This document shows positions 22,007 to 33,614 of a DNA stretch of 46,648 nucleotides, in pieces. The translations under genes and the position numbers were made by a program. The notes beneath the pieces are model-generated. The model was not told the DNA's origin. It worked only from the letters and a program-made list of their open reading frames with translations, and did not search any database. Each line of letters starts with the position of its first letter. Positions within the stretch are counted from its first letter, which is position 1. Origin of the DNA: Flammula alnicola (lineage: Eukaryota; Basidiomycota; Agaricomycetes; Agaricales; Strophariaceae); assembly GCA_015499995.1 (NCBI GenBank), contig JADNRV010000359.1:1-46648 (forward strand), written 5' to 3'.

Positions 22007-23567
22007 CGCTGAGCACATTATTCTTGCGCTCTCTCAGTTTTCGTCCGCATTCCCACACCAAGCCCCCAGACACCTCTTTTCTTCCAATGCTTCACACGTT
22101 AACCATGGACATTCTTCTTCAGTCAACTTTGCTGTCATCGCCAATGGCAACGTGTTCTCTGCCTCGCTTAATGCCTTCGGTCCTCGACCTACAATCCTCC
22201 AAGGCGAGGCCTATGGCATAGTAGCAGCATTCTTGCTCGCTCGGCAACATCAAACACAATGTTCATTCACAAGAAATGCAGGAATAGATGCTGAGGATTT
22301 TGGATTAGCAGGAATAGACAACGGGGCCTCCACAACAGTATACACTGACCATCTCAATTCCGTCCATTTCATTAACAGTTTCAACGCTTCTACCTCACTT
22401 ACATCACACCCCGCCTGCTCCCTCTATTGTTGGATCCTTAATATTCGTAGTCCTACATCCCCTCGTCCTACATCTCCTTCTCCTGCCCAAGTCCCCACTG
22501 CAACCCCACGCCTAGAACATGTCCGTGCCCATACATCATCAACATCGTTACCCAGTGCACTGAACTGTCTCGCAGACCACATTGCCTCATCCTCACAACG
22601 GTTCTTTGCGCCACCTCCCGCAGTACCTGTTCCCACATTCACGATGGATCTGTTTACACCCTATTCCTCATTCAGCGGCTTCATCGAATCCAACCTAGCC
22701 ACCCACATCGATCAAGCCCTGTCTCGGAACATGTCTACCTATCCTCTGTGCATTGTTTCTCACCTCCTATATGATGCCAACAGCCCACCTCAATATCCCT
22801 ACCTTTGTGCTCTCTCATCATATTCGGCCGTTATTCAACTCTATAGCCGATCCAACCAACTCGACTCTGCATACACTCTATCAGCTCGTCTCGGCACTCT
22901 ACAACAACCCTGGTGTCGTTTCAACTGTCAATGTTTCGAAACACCACACCACCTCTTTACGGTTTGCCCACGTTTTGCTGAATTCCGCGATGACGCGACT
23001 CAGTCACTCCGTGCTGCCGTTTGTACCACCCTCGAAACCTTCCAGTTGAACCCTCGAAACCTCCCCGAGATCATGACAATAATAATGAATCTCTTTGCAG
23101 ACTCATCTTGTTGGCCCACTGCACGATCTTTTTATTACCTTGGCATCATACCTCCTATTCACTTCCCTACTGGCGAGATACTGCAACACCTAACAGGGAT
23201 ACAACACCAGCGTCTTCATCAACGACTTATGGATGATTGCCACATCACGGCTATTCGACTAGCAGCACGCATTTGGGGAACTGTCTGTCGTACCTTTTCT
23301 CCTTTTTTCACTTCTCGTAGACCTACAAAATCTATCCCACTTCCACATCATCTCTCCCACATTGTATCATCTACCCCTCGCCTCACTATTTCCTATATTT
23401 AACTACTGCGCATATTATCTATCTTTCTTTCTTTTCTATCTTTCTTGCCTTCTTTTCTTCTTGTCTTTCCTCTTTTCTTTCCGACGACGAGCTGGCGAGG
23501 TAACGTAGTTACCTGAATTACTTATGTAATGTAGTCAGCCAAAACTAATTCTAATTCTAATTCTAAT
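22007..23567 (+). pseudogene. LINE copy D, 3' segment: RNase H-like and C-terminal knuckle
   Basis: Continues the LINE D frame after the insertion of E. The RNase H-like region (22120-22600: VNFAVIANGNVFSA, QGEAYGIVAAFLL, VYTDHLNSVHFI, LNCLADHIA) carries the acidic positions but its first Asp is replaced. A cysteine-histidine motif CQCFETPHHLFTVC at 22930-22975 is the equivalent of the LINE ORF2 C-terminal knuckle. The ORF ends at 23402. The 3' UTR ends in TAATTC repeats (23545-23569) instead of poly(A), a tail type used by some LINE clades. Confidence 0.82.
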
Positions 23568-23630
23568 TCACTCTCCGATCCACAGCGGTCCACGGAGTCG
23601 GAGCTGCCAGATCCTGCCAGATCTTCGAAA
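23545..23630 (+). repeat. LINE D 3' tail: TAATTC tandem repeat plus GC-rich hairpin
   Basis: Four units of CTAATT end at 23569. They are followed by CTCCGA...TCGGAG, which can pair as a short hairpin (23571-23605), and a tandem GCCAGATCCT pair. The exact boundary between LINE and host DNA lies between 23569 and about 23630; no duplication could be fixed. Confidence 0.6.
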
Positions 23631-23720
23631 ATTTGAGCCCTTTTGCAAAGCTGCGGGCGCACCAGCAGAGGATTTAGGCGCCTTTTTCGAGGGAGATTGC
23701 TTCTTTGAAGTGCGAGCCAT
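23568..23720 (-). pseudogene. orphan 5' exon of a host gene cut off by LINE D
   Basis: An ATG at 23720 opens a 50-codon frame beginning MARTSKKQSPSKKAPKSSAG, a lysine- and serine-rich start typical of nuclear proteins. After about codon 33 the frame runs into the LINE D tail and stops. Nothing resembling the rest of the gene is visible further left, because everything there is transposon. I do not recognise the protein. The alternative is a chance ORF, but the composition of the first 30 residues argues for real coding sequence. Confidence 0.4.
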
Positions 23721-24006
23721 AGGATGAAAAGACTTGGGCAGTGGTAAATTTGCTCAATGGATGTCGTGTACCATTGTAAGTTGTAACTGCGCTTTTTAAT
23801 TAAGGTGCGATGTAAGTACAGACTATTCTACAGTTACAATGAAGTGTTAAAGTCTACAAGGTAATCTTTTTTAACAGCTCACTCGAGCGGTTCAGTTGAT
23901 GCGTTGACTCACGCATTGGACAAAGGCTGATTTACGGAATTCAGCACCTGTCTAAATTTCACACTTCGGCTACCTTAAATCTTGCCCAACTATGACCTAC
24001 ATAATA

Positions 24007-24783
24007 TTAGGGAGCAGGCGCCAACGCGATGCAGGAAAAGCGCATATTGCCGCCAGCCTCTCGCTCGATGTCCATCAGCCTTTCCAAACCCAACTTGAGC
24101 GCCTTTTCACTAAGCGCGTCCTCGTCATCTCCCAGGACACCTCTCTGCAATGGGCCCTTTCTGGAGCCCTCGAGCTCCCACAACCTCCCATCCTTGGTCT
24201 TGACAAACGAGACGAAATGATTACCCAGCCTATCAGCGTTTTCTGCGGACGGCGCCGCTGACTGACCGAGAGCCGCGGCCGCCTGGTGCGCATCTTCCAA
24301 AGCCTGGCTGTCTTCCAAGACCTTGGCGCGCGCCGCCATCTTTAGCGGAACAGCCTCCCTCCGGATCCTGTCCAACTCTGTGCCAGGGAGAATGAAATCC
24401 GCGGCAGGGCCGTTCACGAGCGAGTGCAGTAGGGCGATGGAGCCACACGCGTGCCCGATGGTCTGCTTGAACCAGATGACGGGCTCGTCTGGACCGCAGC
24501 CCTCGTAGATTCCCTGTGGCGCATCTTCTTCCTGACGGGATTGGAGCCAGGTGGGTGTCATCGGAATGGTCACCAGGAGAGCAGAAACGGGACGAGGGAC
24601 AAATGCGAGGAGGTCTGGATCGTGCAGGGAATAGATGTCATGAAAAGCGAGGTCCTTTGAGAGACCGAGTTGGTAGGCGAGTTGGTTCATGACATCGGGG
24701 TTGTTTTCTGAGTATGCTGTCAGTGAGTACAGTCGTCAGTGAGGAATGGTAGTACCGAGGACGGTGAATGTTTTCCTAGGCAT
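24007..24783 (-). CDS. ubiquitin C-terminal hydrolase (UCH family, peptidase C12)
   Basis: Two exons, 24756-24783 and 24007-24716, with a 39-nt GT-AG intron give 236 aa, the normal size for UCHL1/3-type enzymes. These cysteine proteases remove small adducts from the C-terminus of ubiquitin. Exon 1 supplies MPRKTFTVL. The catalytic block FKQTIGHACGSIALLHS contains the oxyanion Gln and nucleophile Cys, and NHFVSFV holds the catalytic His. The third position, usually Asp in the ELDGRK context, reads WELEGSRKGP here, so the acid is Glu unless the enzyme uses another residue. The gene is divergent from the phosphatase gene, with only 98 bp between start codons. Confidence 0.9.
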
Positions 24784-24881
24784 GGTGGAATGAGATATGG
24801 CGAGTCATGATGACCGACCGCACTAAAAGCGAGCCAAGAGAAGCCCGGAAAAGTCCGATTGCTGCTCTTTCTTTCTCTACG
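24784..24881. promoter_or_regulatory. compact divergent promoter, UCH / PTC7-like
   Basis: Only 98 bp separate the two start codons (23 bp if the first ATG at 24807 were used for the phosphatase). Both genes must therefore share their core promoter. No clear TATA or CCAAT box is seen. Confidence 0.5.
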
Positions 24882-27294
24882 ATGAGTCGGTCGATGCGCC
24901 AACGACTGCAGCTATACTCAAACATCCGCTCAAACTCGCTGTCCACTCTAGCTGTAGCCCCACCCGCATCGACCTCGAGACCCGTGCCACGGCTGCCCAG
25001 CGAAGCTCCGAAACAGTCGCAGCACTCGCAGCTTGCACTCACCCAGCCCACTCCCGGCCTCCATCCGCCTCTCTTCCCTTGCACTCCTCCTCTCTCTCCC
25101 AATTTCATCCCAGTCCCAAGCCCAGCCACCTCTTCGCTCGCCCACCCCAACCCCGACACCCCCCGCGCACATAAACGACAGCGCCTTCGGTACCAGTTCG
25201 ACGTCGGTGCATATGGTATCCCAAAACACCGCAACTCCCACCCGTCCCGCTCCTTTCACTCCAGAGCACACACCCCACCTACGACCACCTATCCACACAC
25301 ATCCCTCTCTGTCCAGATCGGCGAGGATGCCTATTTTATCCGAGAAAACGCCATGGGCATCGCAGACGGTGTCGGCGGCTGGGCCAGATCCACGCCCCAT
25401 TGTACACAGCATCCCACCCCCAGTGCCCTCTTCTCTCGCCGCCTCATGCACTTTTGCGCAGCAGAAATAGAAGCCCTCAATGACCCATCAACCCAATTCT
25501 CCTTCCAACACCCCCCAACAACAACCCACTACGACTCTTTCTCCTTTTCCGACATCGAAGACCCTCTCCACTCCTCCCTCGAGGAGCTCTCAGAGGGCAT
25601 CGACGTCCTCAACATCCTCGAGCGCGCCTACGACAACACCGTCAAAGCCCACCTCTTACCGTCCACACCTACCCCCACCCCGCTCACCACCGGCTCATCG
25701 ACCGCCCTCCTCGCCGTCCTCGACCACCCTCCGCCCTCTTCCGCGCCCCTGCTCCAATCTCCCGAAGCCCCCCACAAAAACTACGCCGCGGGCTCGCTCT
25801 ACACCGCACCCGATGCCCTTCTTACCCCGCACGGTCTAGACCCTACCCCAAATCCAAAAACCCCGGAAGGCCTCTCCGACGGAACCCCCGCGTCTCTGGA
25901 CCCGCACGCCCCAGCTGACCCCGCAAATCCTCCCTACGACGCCGTCATCCGCATCGCCCACCTCGGCGACTGCATGGGCATGCTCGTCCGCGGCGACGCC
26001 ATCGTCTGGCGCAGCGACGAGATGTGGTGGGGTGTAAGTCATCTTCTCCTCTTCTTTTACACCAATTGATTATCTCCTTTCCTTTTTGCAGTACAACCAC
26101 CCTCTGCAACTCGGCCCCCCACCCTTATCCACCGCCGACGCAGCAGCTACCCCGATCCCGCTGCCAGTGAAGCCGCACACGTTCACGCTTCCCGTGCGCG
26201 CAGACGACATCCTCATCCTCGCCAGCGACGGCCTCAGCGACAATCTCTGGGACGAAGACGTCCTCGACGAGGTGCTCAAGTTCCGTGCCCAGGGCGCCTG
26301 GGGCTTCGGGTTCGGCCCCTCTCTTCCCACTACTACTACTCCTCCTCCTTCCACCACTACTCACACTACTCCACCAACAACTCCTTCCACCACCACCACC
26401 AACTCCTCCGCAGACACCCTCCACAAAGCCCTCGCCGGCCTACGCATCGACGCCCCAAGTCCCAGTGCGACGGAAGACCACCACCACCAGCACCAGCACC
26501 AGCTCCTGCGGCGCAAAGCCTTCGCAGGCATGCTCTCCGAGGCGCTCTGCAGCCGCGCCAAACGCGTATCCGAGATGCGTCCTTCCACTTCCAAGTCCAC
26601 GTCCGCGTCGCCCCGCCGCAGCCGCAGCCGCCCCGCATCGCCTGTACCTGTACCTGTGCCGGTGGCCAAGCTCAGCGTTGTCGCTGGTGCCGCGGTGTCT
26701 GGTGGCGTAGATGGACCGGGGGGAAAAGTGACGAAGGAGTGCAATGACGGTGGCAAGGTGTCCTTGGTCACCTCCGACGAGGTCGTTGACGACCAGGGCA
26801 GAGAACAGGGGCGAGAACGGGAGAGAGAACAGGAGAGAGAGGAGGAGAGAGAACGGGAGAGAGGAGAGGAGAGAGAGGAGGACACCATCGCGCCAGACGA
26901 GGTACCCTTTGCGCGGAGGGCCAAGTTGGCGGGCAAGGTGTTTAGGGGCGGGAAACATGATGGTTCGTCTCTCTTTCTCTTTTTTTCTTTTCTTTTTTTT
27001 CTTTTCTTTTCATTTCTTTTCGTTCCTTCCGTCCTTTCCTATCCGTCCTTTCCTTGAATATTTCCTTTCTGCTTCCAACCACGGTATTGTATGCTGACGA
27101 AAAGCTTTTACATTTTCCCTTTAACAGACATCTCCGTCATCGTCGCCGTCATATCGCCCTCGCCCGCACCCGCACCTGCCGCCGCGTCGGACACTGCCTC
27201 TGCCTCTGCCTCTGCGTCCCAGGCCAACACGAGTGCGAGCGCCAACGCGACAGAGACAAACAGACAGCGGACGAACGGCCACGCCGAGCTGTGA
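24882..27294 (+). CDS. PTC7-like mitochondrial PP2C phosphatase with long insertions
   Basis: Three exons: 24882-26033, 26092-26962 and 27128-27294 (introns of 58 and 165 nt), about 729 aa.
Start chosen at 24882 because MSRSMRQRLQLYSNIRSNSL looks like a mitochondrial presequence (basic, no acidic residues); ATG 24807 is in frame upstream.
PP2C metal-binding motifs are present: IGEDAYFI, GIADGVGGWA, IAHLGDCMGML, LILASDGLSDNLWD, and KHDDISVIVAV across the last splice.
In yeast the orthologue acts in mitochondria on coenzyme Q biosynthesis.
The protein is about twice the usual length because of low-complexity insertions rich in T/P, H/Q and a long R/E tract (about 26800-26880). Confidence 0.88.
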
Positions 27295-29797
27295 TCTCTC
27301 GGTGCCGCCCAGGTGCTACGAATCTCCTCCATAACCAACCAACCAACCAACCACCTAACCAACCAACTAACCAACCACGCGGAACGACGGCAGAGATAAA
27401 TAAAGACAAGAATGTTCAACCCTAGAGAACGCTATAGATCCATCCCCCCATCACAATCCTACCCTCATCGCCTCGACTCCCAGCTCGTTCTCGGTCCTCT
27501 ACACCTTGCTCGCTGGAGGAGCTCCTCGCCTTGCCGGCCCTATCCTATCCCGATTATCGTGGACGTCGTGCGCTCTTTGTGTCTGTGCTGTTCCTGGATG
27601 TCCTAACCACGCATCAACCGCGCGCTATCCCACGTGGCCAAGGAGAAACCTACATAGCAAGCATCTCCGCGGAATGTGGATGTCTGTACATCGTACGTTC
27701 GAACGGCGTGCACGCGGCTATGATGATATGGCAACTTGCTTTGCTTTGCGTTGCAGTGTGACGAGCGAGCGACGGAGCAGGGCACGGCAGACGAGGCCGA
27801 GCATCCGAGGTCGAGGTCGAGGTCGAGGTCCACGACGCATAGATGTCAGCACTCTTCGCTTCTGGGCAGTGGTGGGGGCGTGGGCAGGCGGTGGGTTGAG
27901 TTGGGTCAGTGCTTTGTGTTCGTGTACGGATACGTATGCGACGCGGAGAGGTGTCTGTCTGAACGGTTTTCTCCATTTTAATTTTTTTTCACAGGGGCGA
28001 CTTCTCGTTCCATGTCTTTCATTCTTTCCATCCACCATCCATATTTCTTTACCATCCAAGTTTCAACTGACAAAATGTACAACAACCTATCTATCCATCC
28101 ACCTTTTAAACCCATTTTACCTTTCACGTGGATTTTAATTATCTCCTTTCCCTTTACAACAACCTCAACCCTCTTAAGTACATTCAACATATCCATATCC
28201 CATTTCCTTCCATTTTCATTTTACCAAGCTACATATCATGTGTACGTACCCAACGAACGATGTATGTACATCTGTTTCTCCCTCGCATTTTCTTTTCGTG
28301 TGTGTAAAAACTGTATACGTATACCGATATTAGCTGGCTAGCCAGCGAGGCGGGCTTAAAAGGAGCCCCACGATAAAGAGGAGACTACGTATGTACGTAT
28401 GTAGAACTTTTTAAATAAATGAGGTTGATAAACTCGTATTCAAGTCGAAGGCATTCGTGTGTATGGGCTCAAGTTTCGAAAACCTTCTATTTAGTTCAAG
28501 TTCTTGACGGAGCCACGGGCGATGTCATTTTATGCGCGTGCAGAAGTCCTGGACGGTCCTCGCTCCTGCCTGAATGACTTCCGGCCAACCGTTCGCATCT
28601 GTCGATGGCGAGACGGGTTAGGAAGGTTCAATCGTTTGTCGCGCGACGACGAGGGTTCGCGTCCAACTTGAACTAACAGATCTCATCTACAAATTTCTTG
28701 AAAAAGGTATGTCAGATATTACGAACAAAGAAAATCCACTACTTGTTTAATCCCTCGCTGGCGACGACGACGATTGCAGTGGCACCGCGCGAGGTCGAGT
28801 CGAGTTGAATTTACTGTAGGTATACTGGAGTTGATTAGATCTCTACTTGGCCGAGTTGAATTCCCCTAAACACAATCCGGCTAAAGCCTAAGCGTATGGT
28901 TTCGTCAAACGAATTGAGTGCGAACCCATCTTTCTCGAGTAAGTATATTGCCGTGAAGGACGAACAAACTTGTTGCCACACCGGCCACAAATTGCATCGA
29001 TATCGAACGCCGTTAGTAAGTAGCTCCGAATTCCAATTCAGCCAGTAAGACGATTCCCTGGCCGCCGACGAGAGCTGTGCCCAAGGGCTAGCTAAGCCAA
29101 CCAAGTGGGTGCAGGAGCAGATTCCATAAAGAAGGAATAAGGTCAACGCCTATCGAGGCGGAACAGAAAACTAAAAGCCGGTAGTTGCAGTCCAAAGAAC
29201 GCATAAGGAGAACCTCCGAGTTACTTATTTGTGGGAGATGCTCAAGGGAGCCAGACGACTGGAGAGCTGAGGAATACAGCGGCGGAAAGCACAAGTTACT
29301 TCTGGAGACCAGTAAAATTTCAGGATGGAGAAATATCGCAAGACAGTCGGATACCGGCCCTTTGACGTCGGATGAGAGATTGGAAGAATCGAGTTGGACA
29401 GATTCCAGTCAGCGTTGCTTGCTATAGTTGGCAACCCTGTGAGGACGCGTTGGGAGCAGGGAATTTGTAGATTGAGCCTAGGAATTCGTATACGATACGA
29501 TGTAGTAGAAATTGCAACATGATATCCAGGTGGAAGGCGATGAATGGCGCACGGACCCCAAGTCTCGCGGCTCTGGGTCTCCGAATTGAGGCATAACATA
29601 CACAGAGTCACACCCTCATTCTCCTCGCCATCCTCGTCGTTCGACTACAGCTACCAACCACGGCTGAACCAAATACAACCAGTTCATCCCCACCCCCTCC
29701 CACCACCACAAGTGCACCCAGTAGCACTCCCGCACCTTCGACCGCTACCACCACCACCTCTAACACTTTCTCCACCGCAAACCTCAAGCAAGCAGCC
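27295..29797. other. intergenic region with simple repeats
   Basis: No convincing gene. It holds a CCAA microsatellite (about 27333-27378), a GAGGTC repeat (27806-27830) and T-rich stretches. The open frames (for example 27506-28138) have no family motif and no coding-like composition. The stretch just before 29798 is open and Pro/Thr/Ser-rich but has no ATG, so it is best taken as the 5' UTR of the next gene. Confidence 0.5.
27333..27378 (+). repeat. CCAA tetranucleotide microsatellite
   Basis: About eleven imperfect CCAA units lie in the 3' flank of the phosphatase gene. Confidence 0.8.
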
Positions 29798-31147
29798 ATG
29801 GAAGGGTGGTCCAAGCTCTCGTCGAGCCTGAACAACATCAACTTTGCCCAGGCAGGCACCAAGTTCACCAAGGGCTTCAGCTCCAGCGTCCAGGCGACTC
29901 GCGAGCGTCTTGGTCAAGTCGCGCCGGATGAGATCACCGAGCTGCCTCAGGGTGAGTTTAGCTTTCTGCAAAGGGTTTCCTTCAGTCTTCTTGCAGGGTA
30001 TTCGTGTTTCAGTTGGATGGTCTTCTGTCTGGCATCTTTCTTTGGAGCAACGTTTATGGAGGAAGGAAGGATGCATGCTAATCATGTTCCTCCTTTCATC
30101 ACAGAATACAAGGACCTCGAGGCCCGCGTCGATGCCCTTCGCGCTGCGCACATCTCTATGCTCAAGTACGTTCCTCTCCACCTCCACCTATATCCACGTC
30201 TTTCAACCCACACCCCACCAGGATAACCAAAGTCTACGAATCAGAAACCTACGACTACCCCGTGCAAATCCAAGAGTCACTCTCCGAGTTCTCCTCGTCT
30301 ATCGGGTACAACATCACCTCCTTCGCCGCGACCAACCTCAAGGGCACGAACCTGCCCGCCCCCGCCGCCCCCGCAGCACCGCCCCCGTCCCAGCACAAGA
30401 CCCTCCCACACGCACTCACCCGGGCGGCGCACTCCGCCGCCGCCATAGTGTCCGCTGGCCCCGCCGAGGCCGACCGTCTGGGCAAGGCCCTCGGTCTCTA
30501 CGCTGGCGGCTTCGAGAAGGTCGCGACTGCGCGCCTCGAGCAAGACGCCGCCATCCAGGACAACTTTTTGCACCCCTGGCAGACGACGCTGAATGCGTCG
30601 ATCGCCGTCGCGATGAAGGCGAGGCAGGCGGTTCGGGTCAGCAGGTTGGAGTTGGACGCCGCGAAGCAGTCGTAAGTTGCTGTTGCTACTGCTCTTTCTC
30701 AAGCCACATTCTGATATGCACCTATAATAGACTCAAGAATGCCAACCCGGCGAAACAGGAGCATGCCCGGCTCGAAGTCGAGAACGCAGAGGATGACCTT
30801 GTCCAAAAGACAGAAGTGGCCATCACGCTCATGAAGACAGTCTTGGAAAACGTGTGTCTGCTCTCTTCTCCAATATCATCCCGCCTGTCCTTGCACTCGT
30901 ACTCACCTCGTTTTCCCAACCCAGCCCGAACCCATCAAGAACCTCAACGAGCTCGTCAAAGCCCAGCTCCTCTACTTCAGCGTAGCCGCCGAGGCACTCT
31001 CCACCGTCCAAGGCGAGATCGAAGAGCTCAGCGTCGCCGCCGAGGGCGAATACAGGTGCGTCCGCGTTCTCGCTTGCCCATATCCTTACCTTGATACCCG
31101 TCAGCTGACAACATCCGGTTCGCACTAGGAAGTCCAGAGACCACTGA
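29798..31147 (+). CDS. Gvp36-like BAR-domain protein
   Basis: Six exons: 29798-29951, 30105-30165, 30222-30671, 30731-30851, 30925-31055 and 31129-31147. The joined frame is 311 aa, the size expected for the 36-kDa Golgi-vesicle BAR protein of yeast. BAR proteins dimerise into curved helical bundles that sense or shape membranes in secretory and endocytic traffic. The N-terminal amphipathic start (MEGWSKLSSSLNNINFAQAG), the helix YKDLEARVDALRAAH and the C-terminal helices (HARLEVENAEDDLVQKTEVA, LNELVKAQLLYFSVAAEAL) fit the family. A Pro/Ala linker lies in the third exon. The last exon adds only KSRDH; using an earlier acceptor would end the protein a few residues sooner. Confidence 0.88.
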
Positions 31148-31671
31148 GATCCCCCTCACGTAAAGGTCTCGCATCTCGGCGCGCGAGGAGTAGTAGGACA
31201 AGGGACCGCAGTGGGCTGAGCCGTGCCGTCCTGCTTCTCTCTTTCTTCTATTCTCTTAGAACTTGCATAATATGTTTTCTCCCCAACCCCGCTACGCTAC
31301 GCTTCTCGGTTCAGTGTGCCGTCTCGCTTCCTATGCTTCTTCCTTATGAACCCCATATTTTGCTTCTTTCCTTTCTGTCGTGACACTTGGCAATCGTTTC
31401 TGTTTTCTGGTTGTCCGGCATGATGCACTCATCCAAGTAGTAGGATAAGACTAGAAAAAAGCAATACGATAATGGACCTTGGACATTCAAGGCATGACTG
31501 AGGCAGGGAATCCTTATGAGGCTACGTTTGAATTGACTTTCATATACTTGAGTACCAATACATAACTAATTTTTCTGAGGCCAAGATTCAAACCTCAACA
31601 TGAAGACGAAATCGTCTAATATTCCAGGGGGCCATAAATACATGAGAAAACCAAGTTGTGTACGATCAGAT
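31148..31671. other. short intergenic region between convergent genes
   Basis: This is the 3' flank of the BAR gene (+) and of the p24 gene (-). No gene or RNA is recognised. Confidence 0.6.
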
Positions 31672-32656
31672 TTACACCTTGTACCGCCGGCCAGTTTTCG
31701 TGAAGAATGTCTGGAGGATGTAGACTTGGAGACTGACGAGATGAACGCCGAATAAGTTGAAAACACAGTTGAAATTCAACAAACAGAACTTACACAGCCA
31801 TAGAGATGACACCCAGACTTTCGAGGACTGCGTACCAGAAGAGTCGGCTGAAACGCAGATACCAGGTTTAGCTCAAGTCAAACTAAGCAGGAAAAAGTGA
31901 TGGTACATACTTTTGTGTTGACTTGACTATCGAGAAACCGCGGTTCTCCTGTGTATGATGACTGCGAAATACCGTCAGCAACGGACCACACAAAATACAC
32001 ACAAAAACCGAAAAGCAGAGAAAAATACAAAGATATGCGAAACTCACTGTTTCTGCATCCTCTTGATATTCATCAACATCCCATTCAGCCTGAACACACT
32101 CTCTTCCAGCGCGCTCGTGTGCTCCGCGATCTGGCCGGGCTTCGCAGGCGGCTCGCGCCTTGGCTCGCTCTCCACCATGATATCAAAGTCCACGAGCTTG
32201 TCCGTGAGCGTGGACATGTCGTTCTCAAAGCAGAACGAGTATTCGCCGACGGCGTTGGCGGTCAGGACGTAATCGCCCTGCCGCTCGCGCTCGCCGTCCA
32301 GGAGCACCTTTTGGTTCGGGTCTTTGATGTCAAAGTCGATGTCGAACGAGCCTCCGGATTGGACCTGCCGTGGCGGAGGGTTTCGTTGGTTTTCAGGACA
32401 AGAACAGATACGTAGAATGGACATACAGCATAGTAGAACTAAAGCCCACAATCCCAAATGTCAGAACCGTCTTCTTTCGTGTTCATAGAGAACAAGACAG
32501 ACGTACCCCGATCTTCTCTCCAGCTTTATCCACATCCGCGAAGAAACAGACACGCTCGTTCGGTGCAATAGCGGTCGTCAAAGCTGAGGCTTTGACCGCT
32601 ATTGATAAGTAAAGAAGGACGAAGAAAGAAAAGAGGAAATGCAGAAGCGAAGGCAT
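31672..32656 (-). CDS. p24 / emp24-GOLD family cargo receptor
   Basis: Six exons (32507-32656, 32427-32438, 32048-32364, 31911-31961, 31794-31847, 31672-31732) give 214 aa, the usual p24 length. p24 proteins cycle between ER and Golgi as type I membrane receptors in COPII/COPI vesicles. A hydrophobic signal peptide (MPSLLHFLFSFFVLLYLSIA) is followed by a GOLD domain (IAPNERVCFFADVDKAGEKI, then VQSGGSFDIDFDIKDP and GEYSFCFENDMS). A coiled stretch, one membrane helix (LFWYAVLESLGVISMAVLQV) and the cytosolic tail FFTKTGRRYKV follow. The tail carries the FF motif known for COPII binding. The second exon is only 12 nt (FYYA); all phases close. Confidence 0.93.
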
Positions 32657-33614
32657 TCTCTATTACTATTAGCTAGACGTCAACGTCGATGTATACCACG
32701 CCCACACTGGCTGCCGCCACGTACATCGGAGTCCGAAATCGGAAGTTGGTTGCGGCCCGTCTCGCACCATCTCGACACCAGCAGTACTGGTAAAACAGAA
32801 AATTATACTTCATACAAAGACGATACATGAGAGCATAATACATGTATATACAGGACAAGTACATAATAGGTTAACTTCATAATCTGTTGTGGTTACCATA
32901 TATTCCTCGCCGACCAAAAAAAAATCAAGATACCCAGCATGCCGCTCATAACGCGACATGCTGGTCACCGTGCACCCATTAAGACAAAAGAGAGAAAAGA
33001 ACGAAAGCAATAAAGAAAGCAGATAGACAGCAGCTCAACAAGATGGTCAGGGTATAAAAGACCGTCCTTTTCAGGACGAACCTCCTCTAACCGAGGATGG
33101 TAAGTTCTGATCAACATCCCCTCGCAGGCGAGGAGCAGCTCAAGAATAAGTAGGTATTCTTAGTCTACAAAAAGACATTGTCAGATTCGACACCAAGCCC
33201 GAATAAATCAGAAAAAAACTCACCATGCAAAACAAGGCAATGGAGGCTGGGGGAGACAGGCCCTTGATCACGCTCGGTACACCAAAACGGTCACACGAGA
33301 CGAGAAGAACCATGTTCCAAGATGAATGGCGTTCCGAGGAACGCGGAAAGAAAAAGGGAAAAGCCCAATTGAGGAGTTAAGGTCCTGAATTTCCTGGGCT
33401 GACTGGTCTTGATGGGTAAATGCTTAGGCTGCATATGGATGGAGCCTATGGGTGACATGGCATGTCGGTCGTAAAAGGCCAAGGAATGGCCGCGAGGAGA
33501 GAACGGGCGACTGTGGCAAGAAAAACAATCAGCCTCGTGAACGCCACCACGAGTACGAAGAACCACGTACAACGTCTCCAGCGTCTCGTTCCGTATATAC
33601 TCTTTTCATGGTTC
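32657..33614. other. intergenic: p24 promoter side and casein kinase 3' flank
   Basis: AT-rich, with no family motif in any frame. The open frames here, including 33291-33572 (-), look like chance ORFs. Confidence 0.5.

Noticed and set aside
1..23567. CRISPR array or prokaryotic island
   Set aside because: The repeats are dispersed transposon copies with poly(A) tails and target duplications, and the host genes are spliced. Nothing suggests prokaryotic origin.
27506..28138. A 210-codon open frame in the phosphatase 3' flank
   Set aside because: No motif, mixed low-complexity and simple-repeat origin, overlapping open frames on both strands, and no splice logic.
28660..28690. A B-box-like GGGTTCGCGTCC in the intergenic DNA near 28670
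   Set aside because: No A box at a suitable distance and no cloverleaf could be drawn.
29844..31094. A 416-codon + frame overlapping the BAR gene
   Set aside because: It is a shifted-frame shadow of the Gvp36 exons, running through their introns. It is rich in Arg/Pro and shows no family motif.
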